This document shows positions 16,986 to 25,716 of a DNA stretch of 59,434 nucleotides, in pieces. Location: positions 1 to 59,434 of the forward strand of contig CAJMJN010000006.1 in the NCBI GenBank assembly GCA_905213875.1. Direction: 5' to 3'. The position numbers and the translations under genes are program-made. The stretch is from an uncultured Clostridium sp. (GTDB lineage Bacteria; Bacillota; Clostridia; TANB77; CAG-508). The notes beneath the pieces were generated by a model. It saw nothing but the letters and a program-made list of their open reading frames with translations. It was not told the DNA's origin and made no database searches. Within the stretch, counting starts at the first letter, position 1. Each line of letters opens with the position of its first letter.

Positions 16986-17234
16986 ATGGATAGAGATTTT
17001 ATGGATTATAATATGCAACCTAATATGATGCCTCCAAATATGAATAATTCTATGGATTTTAATGATTTATATAAAGATCCTATGTTTAATCCAATTATGC
17101 AATATGAGCAGGCATATTCTTATTATAGGTATTTATGTATGCAAATGGAATATAAGATTAAATGTAAAGAATATGATAAAATGTGTGATAATCGTAATAA
17201 CCAAGATTTGAGAAGAGATAGAAAAATAGAATAA
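16986..17234 (+). CDS. Small Met/Asn/Asp-rich protein, possibly spore-associated
   Basis: 82 residues, not recognised. It is rich in Met, Asn, Asp and Tyr, with MQPNMMPPNMNNSMD at the N-terminus and a helix with regularly spaced Tyr and Cys (YSYYRYLCMQMEYKIKCKEYDKMC). AGGAGTTG lies 9 nt before the ATG. It follows ylbJ by 59 bases in the same direction. Coat-associated peptides in spore formers often have such low-complexity composition, but that is inference from composition and position only. Confidence 0.6.
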   Translation: MDRDFMDYNMQPNMMPPNMNNSMDFNDLYKDPMFNPIMQYEQAYSYYRYLCMQMEYKIKCKEYDKMCDNRNNQDLRRDRKIE

Positions 17235-17249
17235 ACATATATAAAAAAA

Positions 17250-17303
17250 GACAGTTTAAATAACTGTCAATAATAATTGCAGGGTGCACTTACTGCCCCT
17301 GCA
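17250..17303. terminator. Tandem bidirectional terminators between the ylbJ unit and uppP
   Basis: Two hairpins: GACAGTT/AACTGTC (17250-17268) and TGCAGGG/CCCTGCA (17278-17303). On the minus strand the first is followed by TTTTTTTATATATG, ending uppP transcription; on the plus strand the second is followed by TTTTTTATCC, ending the ylbJ unit. Confidence 0.85.
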
Positions 17304-17310
17304 TAATTTT

Positions 17311-18165
17311 TTATCCCAAAAAAGCAAATGCTAATACTATAATTCCAAGTATAATTCTATAATATCCAAATACTTTAAAGTCATGTTTTTTAATATAACT
17401 CATTAAGAATTTTATTACAAAAATTGATACTAAAAATGATACTATTGTTCCAACTAATAATACTGCAAGCTCTATTCCTGTAAATCCTAATCCAAATTTG
17501 ACAATTTTTAATAAGCTTGCTCCTAACATTGTTGGTATTGCTAAATAAAATGTAAATTCTGCTGCATTTGGTCTTGATAGTCCAATTAGTAATCCACCTA
17601 TTATTGTTGCTCCTGAACGAGATGTTCCTGGGAATATTGCTGCTAATAATTGGAATAATCCTATTATTATAGCATCTTTATATGTAATTTGTGAACTTGT
17701 TTCTTTTTCTTTTTCACGTTTTCCTTTGTTCCAATTTTCTACAACTATAAATGCTATACCAAATACTATTAATGCAATTGCTATACAAGTTGGATTATAA
17801 AATAATGCTGTAAAGATATCGTCAAATGCTAATCCAATTATAGCTGCCGGAATACAAGCAACTAAAATTTTGCTCCATAATATCATTATTTCTTTATTAA
17901 ATATTGATAATATTCCTGTTTTCTTTATTGCTTTTTCTTTGTTTTTTGTAAATGGCCATATATCTTTAAAATATAAAAGTACAACTGCTAGAATGGCACC
18001 AAATTGTATTACAACTTGGAACATATCCCAAAATCCTGATGATACTTGATTAAATTTTAAGAATTGTTCTACTAATATTAGGTGTCCTGTACTACTTATT
18101 GGCAACCATTCTGTAATTCCCTCTACTATTCCAAAGATTACTGACTTTAATAATTCTAAAATCAT
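17311..18165 (-). CDS. uppP: Undecaprenyl-diphosphatase (BacA type)
   Basis: 284 residues, polytopic membrane protein. It recycles the lipid carrier of peptidoglycan synthesis by removing one phosphate from undecaprenyl diphosphate. The two family motifs are complete: GIVEGITEWLPISSTGHLIL near the N-terminus and FPGTSRSGATIIGGLLIG in the middle, with the catalytic Glu, Ser and Arg. It lies downstream of dpaA on the same strand with an 80-base gap. Confidence 0.97.
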   Translation of the reverse strand: MILELLKSVIFGIVEGITEWLPISSTGHLILVEQFLKFNQVSSGFWDMFQVVIQFGAILAVVLLYFKDIWPFTKNKEKAIKKTGILSIFNKEIMILWSKILVACIPAAIIGLAFDDIFTALFYNPTCIAIALIVFGIAFIVVENWNKGKREKEKETSSQITYKDAIIIGLFQLLAAIFPGTSRSGATIIGGLLIGLSRPNAAEFTFYLAIPTMLGASLLKIVKFGLGFTGIELAVLLVGTIVSFLVSIFVIKFLMSYIKKHDFKVFGYYRIILGIIVLAFAFLG

Positions 18166-18244
18166 TTCTTATTCCTTCTTTCGTTTTATTTTTTATTAAA
18201 ATTATATTTTATTATTTAATGTAATTTTATACTCAATCTTGTTC

Positions 18245-19126
18245 TTATTTTTTGTATATTTCTTTTAATATATTATATATTGTATCTTTTATAAATTCTG
18301 CAGTTGTCACTGGAGCTACTTTTCCTGGCAATGCTAGCGCCCATACCAATTTCAATTTTAGCTCTTTTGCCTCTTTTTTGTCTATCCCACCTGGGTTTGA
18401 TGCTAAATCTATTAAAAGTGCATCTTTTTTTACATATTGTAATCTTTCTTTATTTAAGACTAAATGTGGTACAGTGTTTAATATTATATCATATTGTGAT
18501 AAATTTTCTCCTAAGGCATTTATATTTGTTTCATTATGTCCATATGCTCGAATCCATGCTAGGTCTTCATCTTTTCTAGCTGCACAAGTTACTTTTGCTG
18601 ATAACCCTGCCATTTTTCTTGCTAACACTTTACCAATTCTTCCAAACCCTAATATTAACACTTCACTTCCATGTATTATTTTATTAGTATTTGATATTGC
18701 TATTTCTATTGCACCTTCTGCTGTTGAAATTGTATTTAAAACTGCCAATTCCTCTCTTTTCATTATATCTATTATTTCTATATACTCATCATTTGCCATA
18801 TCATATATTTCTGGTGATATACTTCCGGCAATTAAAATTTTGCCTTCTAAATAATGTATCATTTCTCTTATGGATATTTCTTTTTCTCCAAATGGTGCAT
18901 TTATATTTATGCCATTACTTGTAAATGGAATTGGCCCTATAACAACTTCTACGTCTTTTGGTATTGCCCTACTTATTTTTTCTGTAAAAATTATATTTGA
19001 ATTGTCTTTTAATTCTTCAGCTTTTTCTAATCCATACGTATATATTTTATTCCCTTCATTTGCTAGCATTTTAGCTAGTTTTATTGTTCTTAGATCTCCA
19101 CCTATTATAGAAAAACTTGTACTCAT
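18245..19126 (-). CDS. dpaA: Dipicolinate synthase subunit A (SpoVFA)
   Basis: 293 residues. With DpaB it makes dipicolinic acid from dihydrodipicolinate-derived intermediates in the mother cell during sporulation. The N-terminal part has SFSIIGGDLRTIKLAKMLANEG, and the C-terminal Rossmann part has GSEVLILGFGRIGKVLARKMAGLSAKV for NADP binding. LIDLASNPGGID and WALALPGKVAPVTTAEFIKDTI are characteristic. The usual partner dpaB is not next to it: uppP follows downstream instead. GGAGG lies upstream of the ATG. Confidence 0.95.
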   Translation of the reverse strand: MSTSFSIIGGDLRTIKLAKMLANEGNKIYTYGLEKAEELKDNSNIIFTEKISRAIPKDVEVVIGPIPFTSNGININAPFGEKEISIREMIHYLEGKILIAGSISPEIYDMANDEYIEIIDIMKREELAVLNTISTAEGAIEIAISNTNKIIHGSEVLILGFGRIGKVLARKMAGLSAKVTCAARKDEDLAWIRAYGHNETNINALGENLSQYDIILNTVPHLVLNKERLQYVKKDALLIDLASNPGGIDKKEAKELKLKLVWALALPGKVAPVTTAEFIKDTIYNILKEIYKK

Positions 19127-19198
19127 AAAATCCCTCCTTATGCTTATTATATTGAGTTTTTGTAATTTTATGCGAATAAAATTTATCTATAACTTCTT

Positions 19199-19296
19199 TT
19201 TTAAAGTTCAAAATATAAGTTCTGAAAGTTAGAATTTCTTGAAATTCGTAATAAACCGAGGAACATAATGAAGAACTTATATTTTGGACTTTAAAA
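19199..19296. repeat. Long near-perfect inverted repeat (25-bp arms)
   Basis: Arms 19199-19223 and 19272-19296 are complementary over 25 bases with one mismatch (shared core AAAATATAAGTTCT). The 48-base loop holds a second palindrome, GAATTTC-TT-GAAATTC at 19232-19247. It lies between the stop of the TPR gene and the start of dpaA. No U-run follows in either direction, so it is not a standard terminator. It could form a cruciform or be a miniature element or stable RNA hairpin. Confidence 0.7.
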
Positions 19297-19318
19297 GTGA
19301 AATAAGAAAAATTATATG

Positions 19319-20572
19319 CTACTGTATTTCTTTCTGTTCCTCTGGTTCTTCTACAGCCTGCTCTAATTCTTGATTTTCTTCTTTTTCTTTATGCTTTCCT
19401 TCTGTATTTCTTTTTAACAAATTAATATCATTATAACTTAAGTGTCTTGTTATTTCTGACATTTCTTCTAAATGAGCTTTTACTTGCAAATCTTTTTCTT
19501 TTAATTTAGGTTGTTCAATTTCCTTACTTTCTAAATTAAATGGCATTGAAATTTTTGCCATAATTGGTATAAATATTGGGTCTTTTTTTACTCTTGCAAC
19601 TATTTTTTTACTGTCTATATCAACTGCCACATTAATATATTTTATTGCTGTATCTTTATCATTTTTTAATAATGATATTTTTGAAAGTTCATAATAACTA
19701 TCTGCTGCCAATTCTTCTTCATTAACCGCTTCTAAGAATTTCTTTTCAGCCTCTTCTATATCTTTATATATTAATGCTATTTCCGCTAAGTTGTATTTTG
19801 TACAGTATTCAAGTGTATTTATTTCAGCAGCTTTTTCATAACAAGTTTTTGCACTTTGAAAATCATTTAACATTGTATAAGCCATACCTAAATTATAATT
19901 TAAGTCATAACTATATTGATTATATTTTAGTGCATCTTGATACACATTTACAGCCTCTTTATACATTTGGTTTTCAAATAATATTTCTCCTAATAAAATA
20001 CTTGCGTCATATGTTTCTGGTTTTCGATTTAACAAGTTATATAACATTTCTGCCGCTTCTTCTTTTTTGTCTAATCCATTTAATAGACTCGCAACTTTGT
20101 AGTATGAATCGTAATCTTGTTTGTCAATATCAATAGCTTGTACATATTCATCAATTGCTTTTCTATTACCGCCTTCTTTTTCATAAATTTGTGCTAACAT
20201 TTTATGTGCTTTATAACTATTTGAATTTTTATCTAATAAGTCCATTAATGCTTGTTTAGCTTTTTTATTATCAGAAAACATCAAATATATTTTAGCCATT
20301 GTTGTATCTATTATTTCATACAAATATATATTTTGCTTTTCTAAAATCATTATTATAACTGGTATTAATATTGCTAAAAAATATTTTATTATTACTAAAA
20401 AAATACCTAGCTTTACATTAAATAATACTTCAACAAAATTTAGTGCTATTCCTATTGCTTCACACACTAGAATTCCTACATAACTGGTATCATTTTTTGT
20501 AATCATTTTAAAAAACATATACACAAATATTGCAAATGAAATAAATGTAAATAGTAATTGTTCTAATAGCAT
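19319..20572 (-). CDS. Membrane-anchored tetratricopeptide repeat protein
   Basis: 417 residues from ATG 20572, placed by AAGGAG. Residues 5-90 hold three hydrophobic segments. From about 110 to 320 there are TPR-like helix pairs (NSYKAHKMLAQIYEKEGGNRKAIDEYVQAI, DYDSYYKVASLLNGLDKKEEAAEMLYNLL, TYDASILLGEILFENQMYKEAVNVYQDAL and so on). The tail is Glu/Lys-rich. TPR domains are protein-binding scaffolds; no specific function can be assigned. It follows the lytic transglycosylase gene, with which it may be cotranscribed. Confidence 0.85.
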   Translation of the reverse strand: MLLEQLLFTFISFAIFVYMFFKMITKNDTSYVGILVCEAIGIALNFVEVLFNVKLGIFLVIIKYFLAILIPVIIMILEKQNIYLYEIIDTTMAKIYLMFSDNKKAKQALMDLLDKNSNSYKAHKMLAQIYEKEGGNRKAIDEYVQAIDIDKQDYDSYYKVASLLNGLDKKEEAAEMLYNLLNRKPETYDASILLGEILFENQMYKEAVNVYQDALKYNQYSYDLNYNLGMAYTMLNDFQSAKTCYEKAAEINTLEYCTKYNLAEIALIYKDIEEAEKKFLEAVNEEELAADSYYELSKISLLKNDKDTAIKYINVAVDIDSKKIVARVKKDPIFIPIMAKISMPFNLESKEIEQPKLKEKDLQVKAHLEEMSEITRHLSYNDINLLKRNTEGKHKEKEENQELEQAVEEPEEQKEIQ

Positions 20573-20627
20573 TTCTTTTCTCCTTTTATTTTTCCACATT
20601 TTATTCTATTTTTCTTTATTTGTCTAG

Positions 20628-21188
20628 TTATTTATACAGTTCATTATAAATTTTGTAATTTCTTAATATTTTCCTAACATAATTATTGGTTTCTTTATAT
20701 GGGATATTTTCAATGTCACTTCCATCTGATTTTATAGTTCCTTTTTCTATCCACGTATTTACTGTTCCAATCCCTGCATTATATGCTGCAACTGCAACTT
20801 CCTTGTTTTTATAAGTATCTAATAATACAGATAGATATTTTGCTCCTATATTTATATTATTTTGAACATTTTTTATTTCTTCTCTTGCATTATTTTGATC
20901 AATTGTAATTCCATACTTTTTTGCAACATCAACTGCTGTTTCTTCCATAATTTGCATTAGTCCAACAGCATTTCTATGTGATACTGCATCATCTTTGAAA
21001 TTACTTTCTGCTTTTATAACTGCAAAAATTAGGTTTTCGTCAACATTGTATTTTTCTGCATATACAGAAACTATTTCTTTATATGTTTTAGGATATATTA
21101 TCTTTAGTATTTTATCTTTAAAAACACTAACTACTATTACAGCAATAAGAATTACTGCAACACAAATAAGTATTTTTTTATATTTCAT
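20628..21188 (-). CDS. Membrane-anchored lytic transglycosylase (Slt/GH23 type)
   Basis: 186 residues. Residues 4-24 form an N-terminal anchor. The GH23 domain has FAVIKAESNFKDDAVSHRNAVGLMQIMEETA with the catalytic Glu of KAESNF and the GLMQI motif, then NINIGAKYLSVLLDTYKNKEVAVAAYNAGIGTVNTWI. It cleaves the MurNAc-GlcNAc bond to leave 1,6-anhydroMurNAc. It starts 13 bases after the polA stop, so it is probably cotranscribed with polA. Confidence 0.93.
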   Translation of the reverse strand: MKYKKILICVAVILIAVIVVSVFKDKILKIIYPKTYKEIVSVYAEKYNVDENLIFAVIKAESNFKDDAVSHRNAVGLMQIMEETAVDVAKKYGITIDQNNAREEIKNVQNNINIGAKYLSVLLDTYKNKEVAVAAYNAGIGTVNTWIEKGTIKSDGSDIENIPYKETNNYVRKILRNYKIYNELYK

Positions 21189-21201
21189 TTAGCAACTCTC
21201 C

Positions 21202-23910
21202 TTATTTACAATCATACCAATTATTTGCCTCTGAAATTTCTGCTACTAATGGTACTTTTAAATCTGCAGCTGATTCCATACAATTTTTCATTATTTCTTG
21301 AATTTCTTGTTGCTCTCCAATTGGTACTTCTAACATCATTTCGTCATGTACTTGTAATACTATTTTTGATTTTAATCCCCTTTTTTCTATTTCTTTAAAG
21401 ACTTTTAACATTGCTATTTTCATAATATCTGCTGCTGTTCCTTGTATTGGTGTGTTCATTGCTGCTCTTGCTCCAAATTGTCTTACCATATAATTATTAG
21501 ATTTCAATTCAGGTATATATCTTCTTCTATTAAATAATGTTTTTACATACCCTTTTTCTTTTGCCTCTTCTTTTATATTATCCATAAATTGATTTATTCC
21601 TGAATATTGTGTTAAATATTCGTCTATATATTTTTTAGCTTGTTTTCTTCCTATTCCAAGTTGCTCTCCAAGGCCGAAATCGCTTATTCCATATACTATT
21701 CCAAAGTTTACAGCTTTCGCATTACTTCTTTGTTCTTTTGTTACTTCGTCTATTGGTGTTTTAAATACTTTTGATGCTGCTTGTTTATGGATATCTTGCC
21801 CTTCTTTAAATGCCTCTATCATATGCGAATCTTCTGATATTGATGCTAAAACTCTTAATTCTATTTGTGAATAATCTGCATCTATATAAACACAACCTTC
21901 TTGTGGTTTAAATACTTTTCTTACTCGTTTTCCTAGTTCAAATCTTGTAGGTATGTTTTGTAAATTTGGTTCTGTTGAGCTTATTCTTCCTGTTGCTGTT
22001 ATTGTTTGATGGAAAAATGAGTGTATTCTTTTTGTTTCAGGATTAATATATTGTTTTAGTCCTTCTACATAAGTAGAGTTTAATTTCATTAACTGCCTAT
22101 ATTCTAATATTTGTTCTATAATAGGATCTTCTTTTTTTAATTTTTCTAAAACATCCACATCTGTTGAATATCCACTTTTTGTTTTCTTTACAACAGGTAA
22201 TTTCATTTTTTCAAAAAGTATTTCACCTAATTGTTTAGTTGAATTTATATTAAATTCTTCCCCTGCCATTTCGTAAATTATTTTTGTTATTACTTCTAAT
22301 TTATCTGTTAATTCTTTTCCAAATTGCTCTAATTCAGTTTTATCAACATACATACCATTCCATTGCATATTTGACAATACTTCTATTGTTGGCATATCTA
22401 TATTATAAAATAAATCTAAACATTCTATTTCTTCCAGTTCTTTTTCTGTTTTTTCTTTTATTTTTCCTATTGAATATGCATATAAATTTGATTTTTCTTT
22501 TTTGATTTCAGCCTGTTTATTATTTTCTTCTTGGACATCAAATAATGTAATTTGAGCTTGTGTTTCTTCTTTTCCAATAAATGTTTCTATATCTATTTTT
22601 AAATCATTTTGTATTAAATCCTCTATTTTTAATTTATTATTTGTAGGGTTTATTATATATGATGCTATTGCAATGTCATAATATATCCCTTTTATATTTA
22701 TATTTTCTTGTTTTAATAATATATATGTTTTGCTTAAATCTATTCCGATTTTTCTTATTTTTTCCTCTTCAAATATTTCTTTGAACTCTTGGATTTCATT
22801 ATTTTCTAAATTTACATAGTAGACTTCTTTATTTTCGTCATTATACACTGACATTCCTATTATTTGTTCTTTTATTATTTTACTTTGATCTTCAACGCTC
22901 TTTGTAACCAAGTTAAATGTCATTTCATTCTTATTTTTTATTATTCCAATTACATCTTTTAGTGATTTTTCTACACTTTTATATAGTTCTTTTGTTTCTT
23001 GTTTATTCTCGCTTTCTGTATTTTCTCTTAAATTAAATCTATCTATATATCTATTAAAATTCAAGTTTTTAAATAATTCTAATACTTTTTCTTTGTCCCA
23101 TTCTTCTACTTTTAAATCTGTTAAATCGTCTTTTATTGGAACTTTAGTATTAATTGTTCCTAATATTCTTGATAATTCTGCTAATTCTTTGTTTTCAACT
23201 ATTTTTTCTCTTTGTTTTCCTTTTAAATCGTCTTGTCCTTCTTCAATTTTTTTATATAAATTTTCTATTGAACCATATTTTTGAACTAATTTTAGAGCTG
23301 TTTTTTCTCCAACCCCTGGAACCCCAGGTATATTATCAGATGTATCTCCTTGAAGTCCTTTTACCTCTATTAATTGTTTAGGTTCTAATCCAAATTTTTC
23401 TATAATTTTTTTTCTATTATATTCATCTGTTTCTGTTTTTCCACCTTTTGTATGTGGTATTCTTATTGTCACTTTATCTGTTGCTAATTGAAATGTATCT
23501 CTATCTCCTGATAATATTGTTACATCTAAGTTTTTTGCTTCTCCATAACATGATAATGTACCTAATATATCATCTGCCTCATATCCTTCCATTTCAATTA
23601 TGTCTATATTCATTGCTCTTAATACTTCTTTTATAATTGGCATTTGTTCTGCAAGTTCGTCTGGCATCCCATGGCGATTTGCTTTATACCCTTCATACAT
23701 TTTATGTCTTGCTGTTGGTGCTTTTAAGTCAAATGCAACTGCCATATATTGTGGCTGGATATCGTCTAATAGTTTAAATAATATTGCTAAAAATCCATAT
23801 ACTGCATTTGTATATTTTCCATCTTTTGTTGTTAGCATTTTACTTCCCATTATTCCATAAAATGCTCTATTCATTATACTATTTCCATCTACTAATACAA
23901 ATTTATCCAA
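21202..23910 (-). CDS. polA: DNA polymerase I
   Basis: 902 residues. The 5'-3' exonuclease domain (1-290) has FVLVDGNSIMNRAFYG, DRDTFQLA and GLQGDTSDNIPGVPGVGEKTA. The middle 3'-5' exonuclease-like domain lacks an obvious DxE metal site, as in many Gram-positive Pol I proteins, so proofreading is probably absent. The polymerase domain has DYSQIELRVLA, RSNAKAVNFGIVYG, RRRYIPEL and LQVHDEMMLE. It repairs gaps and removes RNA primers. GGAGG lies upstream of the start. It is divergent from the accessory gene at 24126. Confidence 0.97.
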   Translation of the reverse strand: MDKFVLVDGNSIMNRAFYGIMGSKMLTTKDGKYTNAVYGFLAILFKLLDDIQPQYMAVAFDLKAPTARHKMYEGYKANRHGMPDELAEQMPIIKEVLRAMNIDIIEMEGYEADDILGTLSCYGEAKNLDVTILSGDRDTFQLATDKVTIRIPHTKGGKTETDEYNRKKIIEKFGLEPKQLIEVKGLQGDTSDNIPGVPGVGEKTALKLVQKYGSIENLYKKIEEGQDDLKGKQREKIVENKELAELSRILGTINTKVPIKDDLTDLKVEEWDKEKVLELFKNLNFNRYIDRFNLRENTESENKQETKELYKSVEKSLKDVIGIIKNKNEMTFNLVTKSVEDQSKIIKEQIIGMSVYNDENKEVYYVNLENNEIQEFKEIFEEEKIRKIGIDLSKTYILLKQENINIKGIYYDIAIASYIINPTNNKLKIEDLIQNDLKIDIETFIGKEETQAQITLFDVQEENNKQAEIKKEKSNLYAYSIGKIKEKTEKELEEIECLDLFYNIDMPTIEVLSNMQWNGMYVDKTELEQFGKELTDKLEVITKIIYEMAGEEFNINSTKQLGEILFEKMKLPVVKKTKSGYSTDVDVLEKLKKEDPIIEQILEYRQLMKLNSTYVEGLKQYINPETKRIHSFFHQTITATGRISSTEPNLQNIPTRFELGKRVRKVFKPQEGCVYIDADYSQIELRVLASISEDSHMIEAFKEGQDIHKQAASKVFKTPIDEVTKEQRSNAKAVNFGIVYGISDFGLGEQLGIGRKQAKKYIDEYLTQYSGINQFMDNIKEEAKEKGYVKTLFNRRRYIPELKSNNYMVRQFGARAAMNTPIQGTAADIMKIAMLKVFKEIEKRGLKSKIVLQVHDEMMLEVPIGEQQEIQEIMKNCMESAADLKVPLVAEISEANNWYDCK

Positions 23911-24031
23911 GATTTTCCTCCTTAAGTTTCTTATTATATTTTATCCTTAAACTTTCCATTTTTATTCAGTTTATACTATATCATATCTTTATTTTTTTTT
24001 CTACTATATCATGTTGATTTTTGTATTTTTC

Positions 24032-24108
24032 TTGCATTTATTTACATAATGTGGTAAAATATAGTTATGTTACAAGATAATTAATATTTCAGCGCCCTAA
24101 TTATGGGC
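24032..24108 (+). promoter_or_regulatory. Promoter and leader hairpin of the 24126 gene
   Basis: TTGCAT (24032-24037) and TAAAAT (24055-24060) are 17 nt apart. A small GCCC/GGGC hairpin (24094-24108) stands just before the AGGAGG ribosome-binding site. Confidence 0.65.
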
Positions 24109-24125
24109 TATAGGAGGATTACGTA

Positions 24126-24566
24126 ATGAGAAACAAAATAATGACAGTTGCTGGTGAATTTGATGTTGAGATGACATACAAGCCATCTCCAGATGATGAA
24201 ATTTTATTAAAGCTTTCAGATGCTGTCAACCGATTTTTCCTTCCTTATGTACCAAGGAATTTTAATCCTGACACAGGTGACATAATGGAAATAGTAGACA
24301 ATATTATTTCTCAAGTCAAAGCAGATAATGATATCGGTAAAGCTTTAAAGCAAACATTTCCAACAACCGATATGTTTGAGCTTGACGAAGTCATTGCTCA
24401 TCTAACATTGGATTCCAGAAAAGAACCTGCACAAAAATTGATTTTTTCACTTCTCGAAAAAGAGTTAGAAAAACAGTTATTTGATTCTTTAAGAGTTGGT
24501 GGAGGTGCAGCTCAAAGATTAACATTGTCATTACAGAAGAAGATTGTTGATTTTCAATCCTTCTAG
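24126..24566 (+). CDS. Unrecognised 146-residue acidic protein in accessory island
   Basis: Not recognised. 146 residues, largely helical and acidic, without membrane segments or Cys motifs. Features include YKPSPDDEILLKLSDAVNRFF, an aromatic/Pro segment FLPYVPRNFNPDTGD, and a C-terminal ALKQ...LEKELEKQLFDSLRVGGGAAQRL. AGGAGG precedes the ATG; a consensus promoter and terminator make it a single-gene unit. Its base use is slightly less AT-rich than polA or fabI on either side. With the kinase-like gene at 24687 and the HAD fragment at 25342 it forms a small island between core genes. Confidence 0.65.
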   Translation: MRNKIMTVAGEFDVEMTYKPSPDDEILLKLSDAVNRFFLPYVPRNFNPDTGDIMEIVDNIISQVKADNDIGKALKQTFPTTDMFELDEVIAHLTLDSRKEPAQKLIFSLLEKELEKQLFDSLRVGGGAAQRLTLSLQKKIVDFQSF

Positions 24567-24575
24567 TAACAAAAA

Positions 24576-24610
24576 CCTCAGAATCTATTTTATAGTTTCT
24601 GGGGCTTTTT
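24576..24610 (+). terminator. Terminator of the 24126 gene
   Basis: CCTCAGAA (24576-24583) pairs with TTCTGGGG (24597-24604, one G-T pair), followed by CTTTTT. Confidence 0.8.
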
Positions 24611-24649
24611 ACTTATTATACATTATTTATCTATGATTTTTTGCATATA

Positions 24650-24679
24650 AAAACACAGAATCATTTGTTTCTGTGTTTT
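24650..24679 (-). terminator. Terminator of the kinase-like gene
   Basis: AAAACACAGAA and its complement TTCTGTGTTTT form an 11-bp stem; on the minus strand TTTTTATATG follows. Confidence 0.8.
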
Positions 24680-24686
24680 CTCAAGT

Positions 24687-25259
24687 TTACATTCTTTTAG
24701 TAATAATTCCATAAATTGTGTCATTCATTGTATAAACATCCATGAAATCTGTCTGTACCAATTCTTTATCACAAAACAATTTTTCAAAAAATTCTAAAAA
24801 GATTTCATTATATCTGTTTATATATTCACAATTTACGAGATGTCCCTTTCCTCCTCTTCGTTTTACAGCAATTTGTGGAGATACTACAAGTGCTATCAGC
24901 AAATCTGGCTTTAGTCTTTCTATGAATGTACTGTTAAACTCATCATATTCTTCTTTATTACACATTCCTTCTTTATAGAATTTATATCCATAGAATTTAC
25001 TATCGAAATATCCTCTATCTACTAACACAATGTCAGTATCTGAATACAATGCTTTTAAAAGTCCAGCTTGAGTTATAAAATGCATCCACATATTAGATTC
25101 AAATGTTCCTTTCTTAAATTCTTTAGGAAGTAATTCCGCAGATTCCTGCAATTCTAGCACTTTATATCCGTCATTCCTCAGCATATTAGCTATTGTCCGA
25201 ATCGATGTCGTTTTTCCTGCTTCAAGAGTACCTGAAAATTCTACAATAAATGGTTTCAT
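24687..25259 (-). CDS. P-loop nucleoside/nucleotide kinase-like protein with an in-frame CGG
   Basis: 190 residues. The Walker A GTLEAGKTTS spans residues 10-19, and VLVDRGYFDSKFYGYKF resembles the DR[SYF] catalytic region of thymidylate/deoxynucleoside kinases; RLKPDLLIALVVSPQIAVKRRGGKG resembles their LID region. The substrate is uncertain. Codon 21 (25199-25197) is CGG, right after the P-loop. A +1 shift there would give Gly-Gln-stop, so the gene needs CGG read as Arg, unlike accA and spoIIM. The codons CTG, AGG, TCG and ATC are more frequent than in the neighbours, suggesting recent acquisition. It may be poorly translated in this host. Confidence 0.7.
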   Translation of the reverse strand: MKPFIVEFSGTLEAGKTTSIRTIANMLRNDGYKVLELQESAELLPKEFKKGTFESNMWMHFITQAGLLKALYSDTDIVLVDRGYFDSKFYGYKFYKEGMCNKEEYDEFNSTFIERLKPDLLIALVVSPQIAVKRRGGKGHLVNCEYINRYNEIFLEFFEKLFCDKELVQTDFMDVYTMNDTIYGIITKRM

Positions 25260-25341
25260 ACTCTTCCCTCCATAATTGGAAATTTATCCATGTGTTACAT
25301 TGTTATTATATATCTTTTTAACTAATTTTTCAATGCAAATT

Positions 25342-25683
25342 CTATATAATGGCCGATGAAATATGAAATGCATCTATTTGTTTTCCTAATTTTTCAATTG
25401 ATTTTTTTAATATTTTATGATCATCATCCAAAAATATAATATGATTATATATATTTAATTTTTCCTTCATTTTTATTGTTTTTATCTCATCCCTATTTTC
25501 TGAATTATATTCACCTTTTTCTTTTGTTAAAATGATCCAATTTTCTTTTGGTATAAATTTAACATTTTCCTCAAGCCATTTTTCTTTTTGTTTAGATATT
25601 TCATTACTTTTAGATAAAGACAATATATATATTTGAATATTTTTAATTTTTTCTATAAAACAAAGAAAAAAGAAAGAGATACT
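25342..25683 (-). pseudogene. C-terminal fragment of a HAD-type 5'-nucleotidase-like protein
   Basis: The open frame after TAA (25684-25686) has no ATG; the first possible start is TTG 25623 without a good RBS. The product pattern IQIYILSLSKSNEISKQKEKWLEEN (motif II Ser/Lys region) and HIIFLDDDHKILKK (motif IV) matches the C-terminal half of 5'(3')-deoxyribonucleotidase-like HAD proteins. The N-terminal DxDxT nucleophile motif is missing because the fab operon terminator occupies that position. Most likely a decayed remnant next to the accessory island. It contains no CGG, so a frameshift of that type does not explain it. Confidence 0.55.
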
Positions 25684-25709
25684 TTATATTTTTATTATCC
25701 CTTTCTTTT
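25668..25709 (-). terminator. Terminator of the fatty-acid operon
   Basis: AAAAGAAAG-A-GATA and TATC-C-CTTTCTTTT pair around an AT loop; on the minus strand TTTTTTCTTTGTTTTA follows. Confidence 0.75.
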
Positions 25710-25716
25710 ATTATTG

